A program made the position numbers and the translations under genes. From NCBI GenBank assembly GCA_002344975.1, contig DDUV01000039.1:1-9259 (forward strand): 9,259 bases of DNA, given 5' to 3'. Under the pieces are notes generated by a model. The model did not search any database. It was not told the origin of the DNA and saw only the letters and a list, made by a program, of their open reading frames with translations. This document shows, in pieces, positions 1 to 5,510 of this stretch. Source of the DNA: Saprospiraceae bacterium UBA2329 (GTDB lineage Bacteria > Bacteroidota > Bacteroidia > Chitinophagales > Saprospiraceae). Positions within the stretch are counted from its first letter, which is position 1. Each line of letters starts with the position of its first letter.

Positions 1-5
1 GCATT

Positions 6-13
6 TATTTTTG
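6..13 (+). promoter_or_regulatory. Candidate -7 promoter box for the CLC gene
   Basis: The bases TATTTTTG followed by C match the Bacteroidota -7 consensus TAnnTTTG. The matching -33 TTG would lie before the start of the window and cannot be checked. The box ends 11 nt before the ATG at 25 and 29 nt before the ATG at 43. In three other genes of this window the same box ends 23-26 nt before the start codon, so it fits the ATG at 43 better. The sequence is T-rich, so a chance match is possible. Confidence 0.4.
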
Positions 14-42
14 CCCCACTACTAATGCTTACCTTTGCGCCC

Positions 43-1827
43 ATGACTTGGGAAATCATTCTTCATAAAATAGCCGACTGGCGTCAGAACCGCGTCAGCG
101 ACCGCAATTTTCTCATAGTAGCCAGCCTCATCATCGGCACGGTGGTGGGCATTGTGGCCCTGCTTCTCAAAATGACGGTACACAAAATAGAACACACCCT
201 CCAGGAAATACAGGCCGACGGCAAAGGCTTTCTCTTTTTCATTTTTCCCGTCATCGGCATTTTGCTCACGGTGCTGTATGTGCAGCGCTTTCGGGGCGGC
301 AAGCTGGGGCGCGGCGTAGATCAGATTTTGTATGCCGTGCTGCGCAAAGGCGGCGTGGTGGAGCGCGACAAGATGTATTCGCACTGGATCAGCAGCGCCA
401 TTACGGTGGGCTTCGGCGGTTCGGCAGGATTGGAGGCGCCCATCGTCGTCACAGGCTCGGCCATAGGTTCCAACATCGCCACAGAGTTGGGTCTCACCAA
501 GCAGCAACGCACGGTATTGCTGGCGGCCGGCGCTGCGGCGGGCATCTCGGCGGTGTTCAACTGCCCGATTGCGGGGGTCATTTTTGCGGTGGAGGTATTG
601 CTCGTGGAGTTTTCCATCCCGGTGTTCATACCTCTGCTCATAGCGGCAGCCACGGCCTCTGTATGGTCGGAATTGCTGTACAAAGACCGCTTGTTCTACC
701 TTGTGGCGCAGGAGTGGCAGGTGAAAGCCATCCCGTTTTACGCGCTGTTGGGGGTGGTCACGGGCTTAGTGTCGGTTTATAAAGCCAGAGTGATTTATTA
801 CGCCGAGAATTTTTTTGCTAAGCAAAAACATCCCTGGCGAAAGGCCATTGTGGCGGGCACTGCCTTGGGCCTGCTCATTTTTTTGTTGCCGCCGCTGTAC
901 GGAGAAGGCTATGTGACGATCAAAAACCTGTTTGCCGGAAAGTCTTCTTTTTTGTTGCACAACGGGCCTTTTCACGCGCTCAGATTTCAGGAATGGGCCA
1001 TTTTGCTTTTTGCCGTTCTCATCGTGTTGCTCAAGGTGTTTGCCACCATGCTCACTACCGGCGCGGGCGGCAACGGCGGCATTTTTGCACCCTCGCTGTT
1101 CACGGGCGGCGTCACGGGCTTTGCGTTTTCGTACCTGATCAATCTCACCGGTTTGGTGCAACTGACAACGGCCAATTTCGTGGCGGCAGGCATGGCCGGC
1201 GTGTTGTCGGGAGTGATTCACGCGCCGCTCACGGGCATCTTCCTCATCGCCGAAATCACCGGCGGATACTCGCTTTTTGTGCCGCTGATGATCGTGTCGG
1301 CCACCTCGTTTTTTATGGCCCGCTATTTCGAACCTTTTTCGGTTTACACCAAACGCTTAGCTCGCAAAGGCATTTGGGCGGAAGCCGAAAAAGACCGGGC
1401 CGTATTGCAACAAATGCACACGGAGGACTTTGTAGAATGCGATTTCACCGCAGTAGCTCCCAAAGACAATCTGGGCGACCTCGTAGCGGTGATTGCAAAA
1501 TCCAAGCGCAATTTGTTTCCCGTGCTGGATGCAGAAGAGCGCTTTCTGGGCGTGGTATTGTTAGACGACATCCGCAGTACGATGTTCAGAACCGACTTAT
1601 ATTCAACGACTTTGGTGAAAGATTTGATGATAAAACCGCCCACGCTCATCGAAGCCGGCGAAGACATGCACAACGTGATGAACAAGTTTGAGTCTTCCGG
1701 GGCCTGGAACCTGCCTGTGGTGCAAAAGGGCCGCTACCTCGGTTTTATCAGCAAATCCGCCGTTTTTTCAAAATATCGCAGCCTGTTGTTGGACCAACTC
1801 AGCCAGTCTGCCCAAACCGGAGTATAA
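43..1827 (+). CDS. CLC-family chloride channel/transporter with two C-terminal CBS domains
   Basis: This is an inner-membrane anion channel or anion/proton antiporter. With the ATG at 43 it is 594 aa: about 430 residues of hydrophobic CLC core, then two CBS domains (about 462-519 and 527-582) that usually bind adenine nucleotides and regulate the channel. Visible core motifs are GSAGLEAP (126-133, gating glutamate E131), GNGGIFAP (343-350) and the anion-coordinating tyrosine Y409 in TGGY. In NCPIAGVIFAVEV the residue after E184 is valine, where proton-coupled exchangers carry the internal proton glutamate (E203 of E. coli ClC-ec1). The usual GSGIP serine loop reads GRGVD, with Arg90 in the serine position. 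The ATG at 25 (600 aa) is an alternative, and the frame stays open to the window edge, so a start further upstream cannot be excluded. I chose 43 for its spacing to the -7 box and because the sequence preceding the WR...SDRNFL region then has a length I expect for such proteins. The deiminase gene follows after 4 nt. Confidence 0.93.
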   Translation: MTWEIILHKIADWRQNRVSDRNFLIVASLIIGTVVGIVALLLKMTVHKIEHTLQEIQADGKGFLFFIFPVIGILLTVLYVQRFRGGKLGRGVDQILYAVLRKGGVVERDKMYSHWISSAITVGFGGSAGLEAPIVVTGSAIGSNIATELGLTKQQRTVLLAAGAAAGISAVFNCPIAGVIFAVEVLLVEFSIPVFIPLLIAAATASVWSELLYKDRLFYLVAQEWQVKAIPFYALLGVVTGLVSVYKARVIYYAENFFAKQKHPWRKAIVAGTALGLLIFLLPPLYGEGYVTIKNLFAGKSSFLLHNGPFHALRFQEWAILLFAVLIVLLKVFATMLTTGAGGNGGIFAPSLFTGGVTGFAFSYLINLTGLVQLTTANFVAAGMAGVLSGVIHAPLTGIFLIAEITGGYSLFVPLMIVSATSFFMARYFEPFSVYTKRLARKGIWAEAEKDRAVLQQMHTEDFVECDFTAVAPKDNLGDLVAVIAKSKRNLFPVLDAEERFLGVVLLDDIRSTMFRTDLYSTTLVKDLMIKPPTLIEAGEDMHNVMNKFESSGAWNLPVVQKGRYLGFISKSAVFSKYRSLLLDQLSQSAQTGV

Positions 1828-1831
1828 CATA

Positions 1832-2890
1832 ATGCCGATCCGCCGATTGCCCGCCGAATGGGAACCGCAAAGTTTTGTACAACTCACTTTTCCTCATGCC
1901 GATACCGACTGGGCCGATATGCTGGAGCCTGCGCTGGCTTGTTTCACCGAGATTGCTGTTGCCGTCAGCCGTTTTGAAGAGGTGCTCATCGTGTGCCGGA
2001 ATGTGGAGGAAACAGCCGCTCGTTTCAGTCCTGAACAGGCGGCGCGTATTCGTTTTGCTGAGTTGCCCAGTAATGACACCTGGGCGCGCGATCATGGCGG
2101 CATCACCATTGAGGAAGACGGCAGCCCGGTGATACTCGATTTTGTTTTTAACGGCTGGGGCCTGAAATTTCCGGCGTTTTGGGACAACCAAATCACTCAG
2201 GGACTGAAAGACGGCGGCTTTTTCGGTGCTGCGCCGCTGCGCAAGGGCGGCCTGGCGCTGGAAGGCGGCGGTTTGGAAAGCGACGGCCAGGGAACCCTGC
2301 TCACCACCTCTGAATGCCTGCTGTCGCCCAATCGAAATCCGCATCTCGACCGCAGCCAAACGGAGCAATACCTGAAAGAATTATTTGGTCTGCAACGCGT
2401 GCTCTGGCTCGATCACGGCTACCTTGCCGGCGACGATACCGACTCGCATATAGACACGCTGGCCCGCTTCTGCAATGCCGACACGATTGCGTATGTGCAA
2501 TGCAATGACCCCGCCGATGAGCACTACGAGGCGCTGCGTGCAATGGAGACTCAGTTGCGCAGTTTCGTCCATCCCGAGGGGCGCCCGTACCGGCTTGTTG
2601 CGCTGCCCATGCCCGATGCCTGCTTTGCAGAAGACGGTCATCGCTTGCCGGCTACTTATGCCAACTTTCTGATTATCAATGGGGCAGTGCTGGCGCCGGT
2701 GTATGGCCTGCCGCAAGACGCGGAGGCTTTGGCGGTGCTGGCGGACTGTTTCCCCGAAAGGGAAATTGTGCCGGTAGATTGCAGGGTATTGATAGAGCAG
2801 CACGGGTCTTTGCATTGCGTGACGATGCAGTATTCAAGCGGGATTGTTTCGGCAAGCGCCGCTCTTGGCGGGAATAAAAGGATTAGATAA
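1832..2890 (+). CDS. aguA: Agmatine deiminase (peptidylarginine deiminase-like family)
   Basis: The enzyme hydrolyses agmatine to N-carbamoylputrescine and ammonia in the cytosol, a step of putrescine synthesis from arginine. The 352-aa product has the family's usual length and its motifs in order: PAEWEPQ near the N-terminus (7-13), NDTWARDHGG (81-90), the glycine-rich LEGGGLESDGQGT (143-155), GDDTDSHID (200-208, catalytic histidine H206) and HGSLHC (324-329), which provides the nucleophilic Cys329. The family more often has GGGNIHC before the cysteine, so EQHGSLHC is slightly divergent. The frame is open further upstream inside the CLC gene, but the ATG at 1832 places PAEWEPQ where the family expects it and lies 4 nt after the CLC stop, suggesting translational coupling. 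The next pathway enzyme, N-carbamoylputrescine amidohydrolase, is not in the window. Related deiminases of the same fold could act on other guanidino substrates; agmatine is the best guess. Confidence 0.92.
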   Translation: MPIRRLPAEWEPQSFVQLTFPHADTDWADMLEPALACFTEIAVAVSRFEEVLIVCRNVEETAARFSPEQAARIRFAELPSNDTWARDHGGITIEEDGSPVILDFVFNGWGLKFPAFWDNQITQGLKDGGFFGAAPLRKGGLALEGGGLESDGQGTLLTTSECLLSPNRNPHLDRSQTEQYLKELFGLQRVLWLDHGYLAGDDTDSHIDTLARFCNADTIAYVQCNDPADEHYEALRAMETQLRSFVHPEGRPYRLVALPMPDACFAEDGHRLPATYANFLIINGAVLAPVYGLPQDAEALAVLADCFPEREIVPVDCRVLIEQHGSLHCVTMQYSSGIVSASAALGGNKRIR

Positions 2891-2927
2891 GACACTTAAA
2901 ATGAACCGTTTACTTATCTAATCCTTT
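2877..2927 (+). terminator. Perfect 15-bp inverted repeat across the aguA stop; candidate terminator
   Basis: The left arm AAAGGATTAGATAAG (2877-2891) contains the last codons and TAA stop of aguA. Its exact reverse complement, CTTATCTAATCCTTT, lies at 2913-2927, with a 21-nt loop. A T-rich stretch (2942-2953) follows on the plus strand, but about 14 nt after the stem rather than directly. The stem is A+T-rich. It may end the CLC-aguA transcript, but the long loop, the overlap with the stop codon and the displaced T-tract make it an atypical intrinsic terminator. It could equally be an insertion scar or a protein-binding site. Confidence 0.5.
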
Positions 2928-2975
2928 GGCAAAAATGACCACTTTATTTTTTTATCGCCCCTTAGCTCGATTTGG

Positions 2976-2983
2976 TATATTTG
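2976..2983 (+). promoter_or_regulatory. Candidate -7 promoter box for the outer-membrane protein gene
   Basis: TATATTTG followed by C matches the Bacteroidota TAnnTTTG box, ending 23 nt before the ATG at 3007. There is no clear -33 TTG at the expected distance, only a T-rich run near 2946-2953. The box lies downstream of the inverted repeat that closes aguA, which fits an independent transcription unit. Confidence 0.5.
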
Positions 2984-3002
2984 CCGGAAATATCAATTCC
3001 GG
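2984..3002. repeat. Inverted repeat CCGGAA-N7-TTCCGG between promoter and start codon
   Basis: Two perfect 6-bp arms (2984-2989 and 2997-3002) flank a 7-nt A+T-rich spacer. The repeat abuts the -7 box and ends 4 nt before the ATG at 3007. If that box is used, transcription starts inside the left arm, so the message would lack most of it. That favours a DNA operator for a dimeric regulator over an RNA hairpin. It could be chance. Confidence 0.35.
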
Positions 3003-3006
3003 TATT

Positions 3007-4308
3007 ATGAAACAGTTTCACACCCCGTTCATCTTGCTGCTGTTTTGCAGTTTGATTTCGCAACAAGCTCAGACCCAGGACAACTACGTTCAGGGCTATG
3101 TCGTCACCAATGCAGGCGAGCGATTGTCTGGTTGGATCAACTACCGAAACTGGAGGGTCAACCCCGACAAAATTGCTTTCAAGGCGAAAGCAGAGGCTGT
3201 GCCTGTATTTTTCACTCCGACCGATATTTTAGAACTGGGCGTCTCCGAAGATGTATATATTTCGGCAGTGGCGCCAACAGAGATCAGCCCGGTCGTAAAT
3301 GGTCTTTTAGACGATCATCCCCGTATTCAAACGCAGCCTGATACGGCCTTCTTTCGGGTTGTGTTTCAAGGAGATAAAAACCTGTATCATCGAAAGCACC
3401 CTTCCGGGAAGGACAATTTTTACATTCGAACGGCGGAGGGTTTTCAACTGCTGGAGTACAAACGCTATTTCAAAATGGTGGAGGGGCAGGAGATCATTGC
3501 AGAAAACAAAAATTATCTGCGGCAGTTGGCGGCTTATCTGGCGGATTGCCCTGACATCAACGCCAAACTGAATTTTGCCCAATATAACCTGCACAGTCTG
3601 AACAAAATATTTACGCAATACCACGAGTGTATTCCAGGCGGGAGCGTTGTGGCCAATCGCTACGAGCGCACCACTGTGCATTGGGGGGCGGTTGCAGGAG
3701 CTTCCCTGACGGACATCAATTTCACAAGCCCCAACCCTTTGTGGTTTCATGAATATACACAGGCAGAATACACTGCTTCCATTCGGTTTGCGGGCGGCAT
3801 CTATGTCAATATTGATATGCCGCGCAAATTCAAGAGGTGGTCTTTGTACAATGAACTGAGCTTTACATCTTTTCAGACGACGGGAACGAATGATCGCTTT
3901 ATTATGATAGATACGGTCGGCTCCTCTATGTCTGCACCTTTTTCTTCAAGGTCTGAACTGGGAATGTTGCATATAAAATTGATCAACAGCGTCAGGTACG
4001 CTCATCAAATGGGGAAGGTGAGCGGGTTTGCCTATGCGGGTATTTCGAATGGTTTAGGGGCTGTCACAAAGAATCACAAATCACTAAAAAACATAAACTT
4101 CCCTAATAGAGACCCTTTGAACGCCCCTTTTCTGACCGAGCATTTTCTGAGAAGATACGAACAAGCGCTGGTCGGCGGCATTGGAGCCGGTTACAACAAA
4201 ACAACATTGGAGTTCAGGTTTGAACTGGGCAATGGAATGTCGGAGGTTCCGGCATTACAGGGCGTCACCCGGCGGTATTATCTTCTGGCGGGCTATCGGT
4301 TGAATTAG
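3007..4308 (+). CDS. Secreted protein with probable C-terminal outer-membrane beta-barrel, function unknown
   Basis: The 433-aa product starts with a clear signal peptide (MKQF, hydrophobic stretch about 7-18, then a polar QQAQTQ region), so it is exported. Residues about 27-215 form an extracytoplasmic region that begins VQGYVVTNAGERLSGWINYRNW. This kind of opening (a glycine-rich 'novel trait' strand followed by xGxIxYRNW) is typical of uncharacterised Bacteroidota envelope proteins. Residues about 222-433 show alternating hydrophobic/polar strands with many aromatics and end RRYYLLAGYRLN, as in PorT-like 8-stranded barrels. An open frame extends upstream to a TTG at 2926 and an ATG at 2935, but those starts would bury the signal peptide behind 24-27 extra residues and lie upstream of the candidate promoter, so I prefer 3007. 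The gene stands alone on the plus strand and its stop is 6 nt from that of the converging synthase gene. No catalytic motif is visible. Barrel assignment rests on pattern, not on a named family hit. Confidence 0.8.
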   Translation: MKQFHTPFILLLFCSLISQQAQTQDNYVQGYVVTNAGERLSGWINYRNWRVNPDKIAFKAKAEAVPVFFTPTDILELGVSEDVYISAVAPTEISPVVNGLLDDHPRIQTQPDTAFFRVVFQGDKNLYHRKHPSGKDNFYIRTAEGFQLLEYKRYFKMVEGQEIIAENKNYLRQLAAYLADCPDINAKLNFAQYNLHSLNKIFTQYHECIPGGSVVANRYERTTVHWGAVAGASLTDINFTSPNPLWFHEYTQAEYTASIRFAGGIYVNIDMPRKFKRWSLYNELSFTSFQTTGTNDRFIMIDTVGSSMSAPFSSRSELGMLHIKLINSVRYAHQMGKVSGFAYAGISNGLGAVTKNHKSLKNINFPNRDPLNAPFLTEHFLRRYEQALVGGIGAGYNKTTLEFRFELGNGMSEVPALQGVTRRYYLLAGYRLN

Positions 4309-4314
4309 TGGAAA

Positions 4315-5289
4315 CTACCGGCTGCGTTCCGTCACAAAAACGACCAAGTCTTCCAGCGATTGCCGCGTCTCGGAGTGCGGGAAACTGTGCAAAATGGCGA
4401 ATGCTTCCTCGCGGTAGCGCAACATAGCCTGCTGACCGTACTCTAATCCTCCGCTGCTTTTTACAAATTCGATGACTTCGCGCACTTTGGCCGGGTCTTC
4501 GCTGTGGCGGCGAATGAGGCCGATGATGTGGCGGCGTTTCGATGCGGGGGCCTGCCGGAGCGCGTAGATGAGCGGCAGGGTCATTTTTTTCTCTTTGATG
4601 TCAATGCCGAGGGGTTTGCCCACATCTTCATCACCGAAGTCGAAGAGGTCGTCGCGGATTTGGAAGGCGATGCCTATTTTTTCGCCAAACAGGCGCATGG
4701 TTTCAATGACTTGCTCGTCGTCGGTAACGGAAGCGGCGCCGGCAGAGCAGGCGGAAGCGATGAGGGAGGCTGTTTTTTGGCGAATGATTTCGTAATAAAT
4801 CGGCTCTTCGATGTCCAATCGGCGGGCTTTTTCAATTTGCAGCAGCTCGCCCTCGCTCATGGCTTTGACGGCATCCGATACGATTTCGAGCAGGCGGTAT
4901 GCTTTGTTTTTCAGGGCCAGCAACATGCCCTGCGAGAAGAGATAATCGCCCACCAGCACGGCTACTTTGTTTTTCCACAGGGCATTGATGGAGAAAAAGC
5001 CCCGGCGTTCGTAGGCGTCGTCCACCACGTCGTCATGAACGAGGGTGGCGGTGTGGAGCAGTTCTACCAAAGAGGCGGCAGAGTAGGTTTTGGGGCTGAT
5101 TTCGCCGCAGAGCTTGGCCGCGAGGAATACAAACATAGGACGCACCTGTTTGCCTTTTCGTCGCACAATGTAATAGGTGATGCGGTCGAGGAGCGGGGCG
5201 GGGCTGCGCATGGCTTCCCGGAAGTGGCTCTCAAATTGTTTCAGCTCCTGATCAATAGGGCGTTGTATGTCGTTGATGCTTTTACTCAT
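4315..5289 (-). CDS. ispB: Long-chain polyprenyl diphosphate synthase (octaprenyl/heptaprenyl type)
   Basis: This trans-prenyltransferase extends allylic diphosphates with isopentenyl diphosphate to make the side chain of menaquinone, the respiratory quinone usual in Bacteroidota. The 324-aa product has GKQVRP (46-51), the first aspartate-rich motif DDVVD (86-90) followed by the RR pair at 95-96, and the second aspartate-rich motif DDLFD (213-217) with the downstream GKPLGIDIKEKKMTLP region. The residue five before the first motif is Ala81, a small residue that leaves the elongation pocket open and favours a long product. Exact chain length cannot be read from sequence. The frame is open 79 codons further upstream, but that extension translates the GC-rich repeat spacer. 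The ATG at 5289 (MSKSIND) gives the family's usual length and sits 26 nt after a good -7 box. The symbol reflects family level only. Confidence 0.93.
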   Translation of the reverse strand: MSKSINDIQRPIDQELKQFESHFREAMRSPAPLLDRITYYIVRRKGKQVRPMFVFLAAKLCGEISPKTYSAASLVELLHTATLVHDDVVDDAYERRGFFSINALWKNKVAVLVGDYLFSQGMLLALKNKAYRLLEIVSDAVKAMSEGELLQIEKARRLDIEEPIYYEIIRQKTASLIASACSAGAASVTDDEQVIETMRLFGEKIGIAFQIRDDLFDFGDEDVGKPLGIDIKEKKMTLPLIYALRQAPASKRRHIIGLIRRHSEDPAKVREVIEFVKSSGGLEYGQQAMLRYREEAFAILHSFPHSETRQSLEDLVVFVTERSR

Positions 5290-5315
5290 GCCGCCGCAGT
5301 GTGTTTTTTCGGCCC

Positions 5316-5323
5316 CAAACTTA
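5316..5323 (-). promoter_or_regulatory. Candidate -7 promoter box for ispB
   Basis: On the minus strand the sequence reads TAAGTTTG followed by G, matching TAnnTTTG and ending 26 nt before the ATG at 5289. TTG trinucleotides occur upstream but only 10-13 nt from the box, shorter than the usual Bacteroidota spacing, so the -33 element is not convincing. The position suggests ispB has its own transcript rather than depending on the DUF5916 gene. Confidence 0.5.
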
Positions 5324-5384
5324 CGAATAAGACCAACAATCATAGGGGGTAATTGTTCCGGGGCGGAGTTCTTGCCTGTGCGCC

Positions 5385-5439
5385 AGGGGCAGCACCACGC
5401 CGTTAGCGTGGGGATGACCCCTGCCTTCCGGCAAGCAGG
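5385..5439. repeat. Cluster of inverted repeats; candidate dispersed intergenic element
   Basis: Two foldable units lie side by side. The first has stem CCACGC (5395-5400) with GCGTGG (5406-5411) around a 5-nt loop. It extends outward across a 3x3 internal loop to AGGGGCA (5385-5391) paired with TGaCCCCT (5415-5422, one bulged A). The second pairs CCTGC (5420-5424) with GCAGG (5435-5439) around TTCCGG-like sequence. The block is more GC-rich than the flanking genes. Such compact adjacent palindromes are typical of REP-like dispersed elements; copy number elsewhere in the genome cannot be seen from here. Confidence 0.45.
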
Positions 5440-5510
5440 CGGCCCCGCCGGCTTGATGCGCGAGGCTTTGAGGGGCGGCCGGCAGAGTGGCGGGGAGGCG
5501 CCCCAAACCC

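Larger units (their letters stand above)
5290..5510. other. GC-rich gene-free spacer between the DUF5916 gene and ispB
   Basis: These 221 nt hold no credible gene. The part next to ispB (5290-5340) carries its candidate promoter. The middle (about 5385-5449) is a cluster of inverted repeats, listed separately. The remainder up to the DUF5916 stop is GC-rich without an evident signal. A DUF5916 terminator on the minus strand could be among the hairpins, but none is followed directly by a T-run. Confidence 0.6.

Noticed and set aside
993..1691. 232-codon frame within the CLC gene on the same strand
   Set aside because: It overlaps the CLC core in another frame; the translation is rich in R, H and G with no fold-like pattern, while the CLC frame carries all family motifs.
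1688..1831. Upstream extension of the agmatine deiminase frame
   Set aside because: These codons overlap the CBS2 part of the CLC gene and precede the conserved PAEWEPQ start region; the ATG at 1832 fits both the family and the 4-nt junction.
2926..3006. Earlier start (TTG 2926 or ATG 2935) for the outer-membrane protein
   Set aside because: It would place 24-27 residues before a typical signal peptide and start transcription-translation upstream of the candidate promoter, partly inside the inverted repeat.
4504..5352. 282-codon plus-strand open frame opposite ispB
   Set aside because: It lies wholly antisense to a well-supported synthase gene, extends into its promoter, and its translation shows no domain pattern; GC-rich codon bias on the real strand keeps the opposite frame open.
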